From positions 124,001-188,000 of the forward strand of contig JAKLMB010000045.1 of the NCBI GenBank assembly GCA_022813625.1: a stretch of DNA of 64,000 bases. The letters are read 5' to 3'. The DNA is from Aaosphaeria pasadenensis (taxonomy: Eukaryota; Ascomycota; Dothideomycetes; Pleosporales). Positions within the stretch are counted from its first letter, which is position 1; the number at the start of each line of letters is the position of its first letter. Below, piece by piece: positions 13,301-24,086 of the stretch. The translations under genes and the position numbers were made by a program. The notes below the pieces were generated by a model. The model was not told the DNA's origin, did not search any database, and saw only the letters and a list, made by a program, of their open reading frames with translations.

Positions 13301-13817
13301 AGCCATCGGCAAAGCTGCCGAAGAAGCTCGTCGTGCTGCCCACGATGGCAATGGACAGGATGATGATGCCATTGACGATGAGGCGCTCAAGGCTCAGCTT
13401 CTCGAGCTAGATGCGCTCACGGGCCGTCCCCTACCGGGAGATGAGATCATCTCGGCGATCCCGGTGTGTGCTCCATGGTCGGCACTTGCTTCTTTCAAGT
13501 ACAAGGTCAAGATACAGCCAGGTGCAGTGAAGAGGGGCAAGGCCGTGAAAGAGATCCTCATGCGATGGGACGCGGCTGGCAAGAATCCCCGTGCCACCGA
13601 CAAACACAGCAAAGATGTGGAGAGAATCTGGCCCCAAGAAATATCACTCATCCGTGGCTGGAAAGAGACTGAGGTAGTAGGCGTTATGCCAGTCAGCAAA
13701 GTAAGGGTGATGATGGCTGGTGGGACAAGTGGCGGCGGCGGAGGAGGGGGTAGCAGTGGTGGTGCCAAAGGAAAAGCCAAAAGCGCCAGAGGGGGACGTG
13801 GATCGAAGAAGCGATAA
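10312..13817 (+). CDS. RQC2: ribosome quality control complex subunit 2 (Rqc2/Tae2/NEMF), 1133 aa
   Basis: Three exons: 10312-10344, 10399-10467 and 10518-13817. This NFACT-family protein binds the peptidyl-tRNA on stalled 60S subunits, helps the E3 ligase Ltn1/Listerin dock, and recruits Ala- and Thr-tRNAs to extend the nascent chain with CAT tails. The NFACT-N domain is present, with Asp9 and the Asp96-Arg97 pair matching yeast D9, D98 and R99, which are needed for CAT tailing. A coiled coil follows (about 265-345). The NFACT-R domain lies near 545-650 (WFEKFIYFLSSDGYLVLGG), then a long acidic Ser/Asp/Glu-rich stretch and a Lys/Glu-rich coiled coil. The NFACT-C domain is near 1010-1070. The tail has a run of glycines followed by a basic SARGGRGSKKR end. 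It is intact. Confidence 0.95.
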
Positions 13818-14839
13818 AGTTCCCGTTGCCAATTGGTCAATATAAGTACAACAATATCTGATACTCAATTGTCCACCATTCAGGCAAAACAGAGGTTGAG
13901 CACCTGCAGCGATTGACTCGTTGCTAGGTGTGTCATTACCTACATACATATGTATGTGATTGAAGGTGTGTAAGAGAGTTAACGAGTGTCGTGAGAACTG
14001 CCAAGGGCCCGTCGTTGAATTAATCTCGTCCCATGTTCGGTTTTTACCCCATGCGGTTAGCGATTTCCCATTCAAGGCTTCCACAGCAGCACCACCTTTA
14101 CCAAACTGGCCAATCGTTACACAGGACGAACTCGCTAGATCGGACTTCGTATCACAACAGTGTTTGGGAAAGTCTTGTAAATTGGTAAATACTCCGAAAC
14201 GTCAGGATATCAACTGATCCTTTGCATGGGGGGCAAATCTAGTCAACTCAAGAACAATGCGAACATTCAACCCATTTGACGGCCTCCACGTATCGCAACG
14301 AAACAGAGAAAAACGCTTACTGGCCTTTCAAGATCAGCTGTCACTCGTATACTGTCCCACAAAAACACCACCGAAAATCTCCGTAGAGGCACCGCGTCAC
14401 AGGGCTGATTGATGGTCTGTGACTGATTTGATTCCAGTCGAGTCCACAACAATTGGGACGCCTTACATTCGCAATAACCATGTCTAGCGTGCACACCCAA
14501 CGCATGCTGCCGCTCCCGCACCCCGAGCGAACGGCTAAGCCTCCCTCCTATTTTGCGTAGGTGGTTTAGCTTTTTCGCCATTTGGTATTTCGAGTCCCCT
14601 GCACCATCCCCCCGCGCGCGTGTGTGTGCCATAAACCTGCTTTTCCCATTGACTTTTGCGCATGCGAAGTTACATACCTAGGTATTATCTGCTTTTATGT
14701 AGATAGGCGTGTCTGTGCCCCGTCGTTGCGTCTTTCGCCCCGATCTCATCCTCCCCCACGTCCTTCGTACATACATACTGTGTACTGTGTACCATACTAC
14801 GCCCTGGAGGTTCGTCCACATTGGAATATAATCGTCGTC
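13818..14839. other. intergenic region between RQC2 and a surface-protein gene
   Basis: This stretch holds the likely 3' end of RQC2 and the promoter of the gene at 14840. Frames on both strands are short or antisense extensions. Repeated tacatacata/gtgtactgtgtac-type sequence sits just upstream of 14840. I see no further gene. Confidence 0.6.
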
Positions 14840-15960
14840 ATGTTGCTAGCACTCATGATGTTGCTTCCGAGCGCGAGCGCGCTCGCTCTCGAAGCTGCGA
14901 TTACTCCAGCACCCAAGTTGCTTCGTCGGCAGGAAATTCTCGACAAAGAGACTCCAAGATTGATTGGATATACCTACGACAAAGGCGCATGTAAGTTATC
15001 AATGCTACGACAATGACAATGCCATTGTACAATTTGAAGTTCACTCCACTAACAATTTTCATAGATTCAGTATGGGACTGCCGCGAGAGCTCAGCATTCA
15101 TCACAAGCGGGAACTTTGGAAGATGCGCAGAGACCGCCAAAGAAAGCTTCATAGCAACCACCTGCCTGAGCGGCAGTATCATGGCAGGTGAAGGGACTTC
15201 AAGCACATGGTACGATCCTCCAATCCGTCCTTCGCACAGACAAACTCTCCCATTATATCCACATATTTACCTATCGACTTCATGAGTTGACGTCTGATTG
15301 TGCAACAGTACCGGCACGGCCGCCCAAACAAGATGTCAAACCGGCACAGTGCTCCACTATATCAACGACCAACAACCCATCATGAACTACCAATGCTGGC
15401 CAGCATGGGACCAAGGCGACTGGCAAGCCACCATCACAACGACCATCGTATCCTCGACGTTATCCAGCTCGGCTTCGCCATCAAGATCATCAAGCGCCGC
15501 CACATTGACTTCCTCCTCCGCGTCGTCGTCGCAACAATCACCCACCAGCGCATCGAGCGTCACCGGAACATCAACGACATCCCCACCCACGACATCCCAA
15601 GAAACATCCAACGGAGGCGGCGTCAACGGCAGCAGCGGCGAGGAATCTAAAGCCTGGATCGCCGGCGCTGTCATCGGCCCCCTCGCCGGCCTCGCGCTCG
15701 TCGGCGCAGGCTTCTGGTTCTGGTGGAGGCGACGACAGAACAAGAAGAACCCGTACAGGAACGGCGCCGTGGAGCTCGGCAGCGACGTCAAGAATGCGCA
15801 GGTGTACGCTTACCACGCTGGACAGAATGGAGGGCCCAGCGCGCCGCCGGCAGAGCTTTCCGGTCAGCAGTATGCGGAGCTCGAGGGGTCGCAGAAGGGG
15901 TACTTTGCTGAGGCGGATGGGACGCCTATCACGAAAGGTGGTAATACGGAGAAGCCTTGA
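14840..15960 (+). CDS. single-pass cell-surface membrane protein with Ser/Thr-rich stalk (315 aa)
   Basis: Three exons: 14840-14990, 15065-15209 and 15309-15960. An N-terminal signal peptide (about residues 1-18) is followed by a Kex2-like LLRRQ site. A compact ectodomain with about seven cysteines comes next, including the pattern WDC, GRC, TTC, STC, TRC and QCW. Then follows a long Ser/Thr stalk, one transmembrane helix (about residues 220-242, AGAVIGPLAGLALVGAGFWFW), a basic stop-transfer RRRQNKKN and a cytosolic tail of about 70 residues. This is the layout of Mid2/Wsc-type cell-wall stress sensors, but I see no WSC domain, so the sensor role is an inference from architecture only. Two other cysteine-rich surface-protein genes lie immediately downstream on the other strand. 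Confidence 0.8.
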
Positions 15961-16401
15961 GAGTGTCAGGATACTTGCGACAATATGCTTGTGTCTGTGT
16001 TGAAATTGGTGAGGTAGCAAATTCATGCTCCACTTCTCGCCCCTACGTAGTATAATAAATCTTCGCATGACGAATGGTAATTCATACATCCATCTCTTGA
16101 GCAGCTGTTGGAGACACAGGTGGGGAATAATAAGCATTTAGTGCGAAACCTCATGAAGTGGGTCGGATCTTGCTCGAAAAAGTAAATGGGCATTTTCAGC
16201 TCAGAGGCCGTAGCGCCCATCGCTGAGCAGGCAATCCTCAAGATTAGCTATCATATAAACCGACGAGAGAGATTGATATTTCCTGTCGATTGGCACTCTC
16301 GCCGAGACTATTTGCTGGCTTTCTCCACCCTGACTTTTCTGCGATGGATTCCACTCTGCTCTTGTTCTCAACTCTGCCTCCCTTGAACTGATCAGCCTCA
16401 A
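15961..16401. other. convergent 3' region between two surface-protein genes
   Basis: The stretch separates the stop codons of a plus-strand and a minus-strand gene. Only short overlapping frames are present, with no gene signal. Confidence 0.6.
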
Positions 16402-17354
16402 TTAACCCCTTCGTCGCTTACTCTTTGGTTTTTGATTCCAAATCTCCACCGATCGTGGTGTTGGTTCCATTCTGCCAAGATTTTTCACTTCCTCATTGCT
16501 TATTCCCTGAGGTTCATTCCAGAGTTTCCACATGAAACCGTCCCGGTCTTCTTCTGCTTCCATATTGCCAATGACTTCCCCTTCGGTACCGCTCACTTCC
16601 TGAGGTGTTTGGCCATGTGCCTCGGAGCCTTCAGTGGCATCGTTCTCTTCTCCTTCTCGTGTTTGTCGTCCGTCATTCGTGAAATAGATGTACGCCTTTT
16701 GGAAGAGTAGACAGATAACACAACCCAGGAACCATACCAAATACATGTCGACGCCGACACATCGAGTCTGTACGCAGTCACTGCTTTTTGTGGTGGTGAT
16801 TGTAGTTTGATTGCTTCTAATCCAGAACTTAGTACACGATCCTTAACATGGCTGTAGACAAATTCTTACGTGGTAGCTGGGGTGCATGTATAGCGATCTC
16901 CTACCGGGCAGCAATCGAATCTGTCATCCTGCGCAGTCATCGACGTACTTATAACAGGAGCATAATACAGCGGGCCTGTAGGTGGATCTGTTGACTCTGG
17001 GAGGTTCCCGGGCATCGGACGGGTCTCCACGACGAGTATTGGGTCTGTCTGGGTCTGGTTGGCGGAAACCGAGATGGGGCCGTACACTGGACTGGTACTC
17101 GGTACGCGTACACCTTCGATTAGGGTTAATGATGGCTTATTTCTCTTCTGCTTCTGGGAGTGGTAGGGATTCTTGAGAGTCGTTGGAGACGTGGAGCGAG
17201 TGATGTTGTAGGCCGCACACGTGGCGACTGAATTATTGACAACCAAAGATGGATCGATTGTGGGAAAGACGATCTGTGGTTCGCCACCTTGGAACCAAAG
17301 GAGTGGGAAGAGGGGTAGAGATTCCAAGAACATGTTGAGCGAGTGGTTGAACAT
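16402..17354 (-). CDS. putative type I membrane protein with short cysteine-rich ectodomain (287 aa)
   Basis: I join two exons, 17354-16870 and 16780-16402, through an 89 bp intron (donor GTAAGA, acceptor AAGCAG). The junction keeps frame and creates a coherent protein. It has a hydrophobic N-terminus (second Met at residue 8, a possible alternative start at 17333) and a Thr/Pro/Ser-rich ectodomain with several potential N-glycosylation sites. A membrane-proximal cluster of five cysteines (DCCPVGDRYTC, then DCVQTRC) spans the splice site. One transmembrane helix (MYLVWFLGCVICLLF) and a Glu/Lys-rich cytosolic tail of about 95 residues ending in SKRRRG complete it. The join is supported because neither exon alone makes sense. 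No known family is recognised. It is tandem with the GPI-type gene upstream. Confidence 0.65.
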
Positions 17355-17629
17355 ATTGATAGTGGCTGAGTATTGATGTTTTCTTGATGATATGATATAC
17401 GGGCTGTATGACTTTCTCGAACGATAGTTGACGGTATGGTCTGCAGATATTTGGTAGCAAAGGGGAGATCGTAAGTAACACTCTAAACTTTTCTACTGTC
17501 ATTCGTATCGGGTTCTATGGGAAACATCGACTCAATGACTGGCAGTGACGTTTACGCATATACAGAAGCTGCAGAGGAACGATGTACCAACAACCCTCAC
17601 CATACCAGCAGCTGATTGAAGAAACAATA

Positions 17630-18608
17630 TCAGACAAACATAGCCATAAAACCCAAAACACCCCCGGCAGCCGCAATCATTGCCTCTGCCGTATTCTGTG
17701 CAGCAGCAGCAGTAGACGAGCTACTAGATGCACCCGCATTGGTAGCGACCGTCGGTTGAGAATTTCCACCCGTCGTCCTTGAGCTGGCATTTGGACGTGT
17801 AACGGGATCAACCTCTGGCCGTGAAATGGAGTCCACAGTTGGGCGTGGTATGGAGCTCACACTCGGGCGTGAAATGGAGTTGACAGTCGGTCGTGGGATA
17901 GAGCTAACACTTGGGCGTCCTGTCTCCGATTCGGTTTCTGTTTCCGCCTCTGTGCTGGTCGCACGACCAGATGTCGCGTTCGCGGTGGTGGTGAATACGA
18001 CTTCCCAGGTAGTCTCTTGTGACGCGCATGCGAAATGAGAGTACGTCGATTCGAGTATGAGGGTATTCAAGCGGACGCATGATGCTGCACTGGCCTCCGT
18101 ACTGTTGAAATATCAGACAATAGTACATGTGAAAGGGTATTTATGACCTTACCATCCTGTCACAAATGGATCCTGACTGCATTCTGCATTCCCTAGACAC
18201 GAGGAGATAGACGCGCTCTCGATACACCTCGTCGCGACCTCACAATCCGACACTGCTGTCCCAGTGCAACATCCCCACCAGCCAAGCGACTCCGCGAATC
18301 TGCAGCTCGATCCGGCATCACAAGACATGGGAAACTCTGTTTCGAGACACGTGAGCTAAGATGAATGGATCTGTATGTTGGAGTGGGAATTTACCAGGAT
18401 CACCTTCGAGATATCCACAGAATGCTGGATCGAGTTGTCGCCTAAAAAGTTCAGGCAAGGACGGCGGTGCAGCTGTTGGCTTCGGAGACCACCCATCTGC
18501 AGCTAATATGTCGCGGACAATGGGCGTTGCAATCGGTCCGTCGAATTTGAGAGCAGCAGATAGGCCACTGTAGAGAGCAAGCGCTCCCAGATACTGAGTT
18601 GTGAACAT
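17630..18608 (-). CDS. putative GPI-anchored cysteine-rich cell-wall protein with 8-residue repeats (289 aa)
   Basis: Three exons: 18608-18395, 18336-18153 and 18101-17630, with 58 and 51 bp GT-AG introns. The signal peptide covers about residues 1-18 (MFTTQYLGALALYSGLSAA). A propeptide-like part ends in LPELFRRQ, a Kex2-type site also seen in the surface protein at 14840. A domain of about 13 cysteines follows (CGY, SCDAGSSC, GCC, SDC, TRC, SSC, AEC and more), a layout common in Pezizomycotina surface proteins. Next come four exact-length 8-residue repeats of the RPSVSSIP/RPTVNSIS type plus a degenerate fifth, then a Ser/Ala-rich segment. The hydrophobic C-terminus (AAAGGVLGFMAMFV) with small residues before it fits a GPI-anchor signal. 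The molecular function is unknown. Confidence 0.75.
17796..17915 (-). repeat. 24-bp coding tandem repeats
   Basis: Four 24 bp units (17820-17915) and one more diverged unit (17796-17819) lie inside the GPI-type protein gene and encode 8-residue repeats. Two unit types alternate (ending IP or IS), which suggests an ancestral 48 bp duplication. Confidence 0.85.
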
Positions 18609-19589
18609 CGTGGTCGGGGACAAGATATGAACTGTGAAGCGAAGATTGAAAACTCTCAATTGGATTATGGTACTTCAAGAAACACCAATTTCGATGATCT
18701 TATATATCATTTAGCAGTGTGGCTCATCAATTTGTGGCTGGGAGCTGAAGTCCATTAGGTTGTACATACTTCGATTGGTATCACGGATTGGAATAACATC
18801 CTAGTCCAGATTCAAGCCATTTCATCTAAAAGCTGCATGAATACATCGACAGCGAGGCTGCGAAGAACGAAAAGAGCAAGTTTCCTCGTATTAGGTACCA
18901 CCAAGCTGTGAACGTAAGGTGGAGCCGAATCGTGTGCGCCACCAAAGTTCAGCTGCGCAGTTGGCACGTGTATTGTATGCACGTTGAAGTTTTTAATACG
19001 AGCAGCTGTAACACTTGATTAGATGTGATAATTTGGGTACTGAGGAGTACGGAGGCTATGTAGCGAAGTAAAGATTAAAGTAAAGGTCAGAAGCTCACTG
19101 TGTGTACGGAGTAATTCTGCTTTCTTGGAGGTGCATAATAATGCACATCTAGATCAACCAGGTATTGGAATTGACTGATCAAACGTTAACACACGGAACC
19201 ATGCGAAGCCCATATAACATATCTGCTCACAAAGCCATTTTGTGTTTGCCTTGTTATTCAAATGCATCGTAATAGACGTTCGGCCTGATGCCGCCAAATT
19301 CAGCGGGTGGGCCTTTAAACTAGACAAGGTCCAATTTGGCAATATATAATGAATGGAAGACGCATGTGAGCAGACATGAAGCTGATGATGATATTTGGAG
19401 GATCCTTGATCCACTCTATTGTATGTATGCTTCCTATCGCTGGATTTATGCTGATATGACAAACGCCTTGATCTCATGATACCAGCATCATGGGTAATAA
19501 TTGAACACAATACTCAACACCGTCCTATGCTAGTAAAAAAAATCGGAAACTGCAGCAGGGCGACCCGGCCCTAGATTTACATAACGTGG
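18609..19589. other. intergenic region upstream of the GPI-type gene
   Basis: This is the promoter of the minus-strand gene starting at 18608 plus the 3' region of the Mo25 gene ending at 19590. A short frame at 19154-19510 on the minus strand has no coding features. Nothing else is seen. Confidence 0.6.
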
Positions 19590-20933
19590 TTAACCCAGAC
19601 CTGGTGGTGGAACGGGGGCGGCTGGTAACTGTTCGATCTGCCGGATGAGGAAGCTTTTCTCATCAATGAACTGGTCATCCTCTGTCCGGTCCTCAAGGAA
19701 TGTTGGCAGAAACCGGAGAAGCTTGTCCCGATTGCTGATCAGAATCCTCTGCACAGTGACAGACTTATTTGGATTTGCCACAAAAACCTGTTCTGGTCAG
19801 TGATTGATCAAACGAGAGCAGGAGCAACGCCTACCTTGAACACGTGGAAGCCTTCGTAATTGATCATCCGCCTGTCATCCCGTAACAACTTCATGATGAT
19901 CTTAAGATGCTCCCCTGAATCCACGTATGCAGTCATAACACTGTAGTTCGCCCGGTCGAGCAAGATTTCGCCCAGGAGTTTAATAGACTGCCTTTTTGTT
20001 ACGTAGCTGTCGGATTGTAGAAGAATAGTGTTGTATTTCGAAAAGAACATGTCGAAATTCGTTTGAAGATATGTGGCGACTAATGATTTGTGCTTCGTCA
20101 GGATATCCTGCATACGCATTAGACCTGCTATTGACTATTGTAGTTTTCCGAGATAACCTTACCCTGAATGTGTTGAATGCGTCCGCGCTGACCTCAAATG
20201 CAGCCTTATCTATCCAGTCAAAGAACTTCCAGAAGACTCCTTCTCCAGAAGATGGTATGTCCGGGTTTACACTCGCTAGGTCCCTCGTTTTCCCGTCCGG
20301 TGTCGGCTCATCATATAGTAGCAGTGCGGCGATCGCATCATATTTTAAAGCTTCCCGCAATACTCCACCGCAAGGCATGGCACTTTCTCTCCTGTCGTAA
20401 CCCCTGCATAGTGCTATAATTATTTCGGGACGGTACGATATAACGTGGTGGAGGACTTGTGGATCTGAAGCGCCTGCGGGCTTGTATCGAAAGGCGGTCG
20501 AGAAAATAACTTGAGCGTCTTTACGGGATTCGAAGGGCAATTTGTGGATGTTGTTCGCAAGGAAGAATAATATGTCTTCTTGTACTATCAGTGAGAGCAG
20601 CTGGTGCACCGATTCTGGGCTGGTTTCTGCTTCTGTAAGACATGGTCAGCTACTTGTCATGGGTTGTACAAAGGACAACCGCCCGAAAGCGTTTGAGGAA
20701 GCCTAGGAAGCCATACCAGGAGTGCCTTGGAGGGTAATTTTCATCTGCTGAAGATTGCGGGCCAATTCCTCCTCGACCTAAGATTGTCATCAGCCGGGTC
20801 TTGGTGGACAGCTGGCATAGTTGCCGACCTTTGGATTTGGTCTTTCTTCCTGGCTCAACCTCAAAGTAAGCTCCTTCGTAGACCTCACCAGGTCGAGGTT
20901 GTTCTTCTGTTTGTTCCTGAAAAGGAAGGCCAT
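19590..20933 (-). CDS. hymA: Mo25/CAB39-family scaffold protein HymA (368 aa)
   Basis: Five exons: 20933-20829, 20777-20717, 20632-20163, 20107-19835 and 19787-19590. Every junction keeps the family sequence intact. The start MAFLFRNKQK is typical of the family. The rest is a helical Armadillo/HEAT-like scaffold, with recognisable EETSPE-like, LLYDEP-like and NYEGFHVFKVFVANPNK segments. Mo25 proteins hold germinal-centre kinases in the active state. In fungi (HymA, yeast Hym1) they act in the RAM/MOR network controlling polarity, septation and conidiophore development. Intron 1 has an unusual donor, GTCGGC, but the predicted junction NPK-VEEELARNLQQMK matches the family, so I keep it. The upstream neighbour is the kinase at 21618-22937, on the same strand. 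Confidence 0.92.
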
Positions 20934-21617
20934 GTTTACGGAGCTAGAATAGTCTTGTTGATCTCGAAGGTGGGATGTTATGCGTTAGGGTGGGGGCTAT
21001 GCACAAGAGGCACAGTATGTCACGGCGGGGAAGAAGACCTCGGCGGGAGAGGCATGGAATAGCACGACGAAGAGAATCGACTTGACGAGCACTGGAACAT
21101 TGGTCGTACACAAGGGCGACGGCGGGGGGTTTGTTTTGTATCCTTTCACTTCAAGGTTGAGGACCCCAGTCAATGCGCTCCCATCAACCCTGCAGGTCTA
21201 GATTCTGACCTTTCCCAATTAGGATAACCACACCAAATGTACTCGACCACGCAAGCGACGGAGCTTCCATCCACTCACGACGTCACACTTGGTTTGCGCC
21301 ATGAGGCATCTGGTACATAAGCAAAGAAACACCGTTGTACAGCATATGGTCCTCCAATGGGAACGCATGTTGGAAATTACGACGATCGCGTATGCAGTAT
21401 TACTGGAGTTCCGTTCCGCCTGGACCAAAAATATCCGTCCATGTGAATGAATCCAGTAGGTAGATAAATACATTTGACACAAGTCAAGATCCTATCCGTA
21501 AGACGAAAATCCGGCGTCCACATTCATGTCTTGTTTTCTTAATACGCTATAAATCATTGTGCAGGTATTAAAAGGTTCACTATCGTCGCTTCTAACAAAA
21601 CCGGATTGAAGCAAAAC
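20934..21617. other. promoter region of the Mo25 gene
   Basis: This is 0.7 kb between two minus-strand genes. It contains only antisense or short frames and no recognisable RNA gene. Confidence 0.6.
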
Positions 21618-22937
21618 TTAATCTGAGAAGTATGCGTGCTGAAGGACCTGTTTCATATTAGAGATGAGCACAGCAGAGACATCATTGATCTTGCCTGAGA
21701 CGCGGTCATCCTAGCTGAACTCTCGTACTGGACTAAGCCAGCGACCAGATTGCGCTCGGCTTCCGAAGTATTAGGAAGTAATGACGGCCAAGCTTGGGTT
21801 GGATACTCGTGAAACTGCATTTTGCCCCAGTCCGGCAGTGTCTTTGCTTCCTACAAAAAATTAGGTATTCATAGATGTATTGCATAGTGATAGATTGAGC
21901 CACTTACCGGCCATACCGTAAGGTTTGGTGTACCCAGTTTTGTGAATATGCTCTGCACCAAAGCAAGGTCACTACCCAATTCTCCCGAATCAAACAATGT
22001 TGGATGATCAGGAACCAAAGCTTCGGCAACAGTGCAACCTGCAGCCCATAGATCCAAGCTAGTGCCGTACTGCTTGTTGCCGAAAAGCAGTTCTGGCGGA
22101 CGGTAGCAAGTCGTACCAACGTCCGTAATCTTAGCATCTGCTGGTTCTGCACCAGTTACACCTTCGGCCCACGATATACCAAAGTCTGACAAATAAGCTG
22201 GCCCATCTAGTGACTTAACTAGTAAGTTTGAGGGTTTGATGTCTCTGTGAATGATCCCCTTTGCGTGTACGAATACAAGTGCGCTGAACAAATCTTTAAG
22301 GCACCCCTTGATCCGTTCTTTTGATAGCATCTTATCCTGGAGAAGTTGATCGAAGTCGTATGGTATGAATGGAGTAACTAGAACAAATCTAGATCCAGCC
22401 TCTCGAAAGGTTTCGATCAGCGGTAGGACATGATCTGATTGCGCCATTGTTAGGATCCTGGCCTCGCGCCGTGAATCGTGAGGTGCCTCCATCATTGACG
22501 GCGTCGTTATTTTCAGAGCGACCAGTTGAGGTTTGGATGGGGTTTCGGACGCATTATGATTTTGGTCCAAGGCTGCTGCTTTGTAGATGGCCGAGAAGAG
22601 ACCTTCTTTGTAATATGTTGCATCCTTATAGCTTCCAATGTCTACACCGGTTGGTGAAGGTAATGTGTCTTCTTCTTCCTAGTTTCGACTAAGCTTTGCG
22701 ATCATACACATTCGATGAAGAGACATGGGTGACCTACTTCCAATGTTGGAATCTCAGCTTCTCTTTGATTGTAATCGTGAATAGCTTGTTCGCATCGCTC
22801 ATTGTAGTCATCCTTGCATAGGTTAATTTTTTGAGTAAATACCAAGGTTGACAAATATTTCGTACAGATGAAGTTGCGCTATCATATAGTTGTGCTTCTA
22901 CTATGGTTGCCTCTTTGCGGGCATCTACAGGGGACAT
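21618..22937 (-). CDS. CDK-like serine/threonine kinase, probably CDK-activating (Csk1/Cak1 type), at least 367 aa
   Basis: Exons: 22937-22866, 22812-22738, 22678-21908, 21850-21695 and 21647-21618. All kinase motifs are present: a modified glycine loop near 64-82, Lys105 (VALK), Glu121, the HRD loop with Asp195 in HRDIKPSN and DFG Asp214. TTCYRPPELLFG and the LDLWAAGC motif follow. The CMGC-type loop and CDK-style end RMTASQVLQHAYFS suggest a monomeric CAK. The last intron (21694-21648) is GC-AG: donor GCAAGA after TCTCAG, acceptor AAACAG, with a CTAAT branch. Reading through it would lose the typical last helix. The N-terminus is uncertain. The frame stays open upstream of Met22937 (residues LALQRCDPL) to an acceptor-like TTTAG, so another exon may exist. 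Confidence 0.75.
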
Positions 22938-24086
22938 TAATGGATCACAACGTTGCAGCGCGAGCGTACTAAATCCAAGTCAGAATCTAAATCGGTATGA
23001 GGTCCAACAAGCAAGTGCAAGCCAACTGCGATGACACAGGAAATTGGATTCCAATGGCAGTACCATTGCCAAGATACAAATGTTCAATATTCTGTCAGAA
23101 TTGAGGCATTCTGGAAGTTATGCTTTGACTGAATTGATCCGAATGAACCCTCCTTCTCAGTAACATTGCTATTGTTGACGTTCAAAACAATGTTTATTGC
23201 GAGCTTGTTTTACAACAACATTATGCCATGACAACTAATCTCGGACACGTTGAGCGATGGAACAGTTCTTACTAGGTCTTCCATGCTGAGGGCTCTCTAG
23301 CTTATCAGGGGATACTTGCATTTTAGTGACGGTTGTCAGTCGGGCAGAGAAGCCCAACGACGAATGCCAGTCGGACGATGATGCAATCGCCATTGTTGAA
23401 TGGGAGATGCGCTGTCGAACTGGGGAGATAACAAAACTATATTGTGTTGATATTTGACCGAATGTGAGTCTTATGAAAGGTACGAGTACGAAGACCAAGA
23501 CGTAGAAGGTCGATGATGGGTGTTTGTTGCCAAGGAGTGAGGTCTTCGGTAAGAATTGAACAGTTTCCGAGCCGCCGGAAGATATTCCCTGTCTTTCCAG
23601 TGCAATGTATACCTACAGTGCGTGAGTGCGTACTAACAGGTACCCAGTCCCCCGTACCGGAACAAAATAAGGTGAGTCCGCCAGCTCACTCACTCGCCAT
23701 AGTTAGCAGCAGCCTCGCCCAACTCCATCCAGGAAAGCCCTCCTCGTAACGATCCCAGACTACAACCACTGCCAATGCATTCACTGATTAATCATTTCGT
23801 CTCATGATAACCCATCTCCCATTATTATCACTAGGTCAACATCCATAACGCCCTTTGGCCGAACTAACAGACAAGTTGCGACGTTACGTCAACCCGCGCA
23901 CAACCGCAGCATTCGGGTCTAATCCCAATACGGATCAGCCCCAGCCGTCGACTGACAGCGAAGAGACGTCCTCGATCTTGACAGCTCTCCACCCTCCGCG
24001 AGGAGCTCTCCGGACCCGATTTCTATGTGAACGGCTTGACTCGCTCCCTTCTGGCTTCGCGCCGCTCTCCTCCGCATCTCGAACTC
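22938..24086. other. divergent region between the CAK-like kinase and SYP1
   Basis: The stretch carries the promoters of two divergent genes. A minus-strand frame (about 23498-23250) reads like protein and meets a strong donor, A then GTAAGA, near 23254. It could be an upstream exon of the kinase gene, but I could not find a phase-compatible link. The right part, with short pyrimidine tracts, is the likely SYP1 promoter and leader. Confidence 0.45.

Noticed and set aside
13394..13840. 148-codon minus-strand frame
   Set aside because: It is antisense to the Rqc2 NFACT-C region; the Pro-rich run is the complement of the glycine codons.
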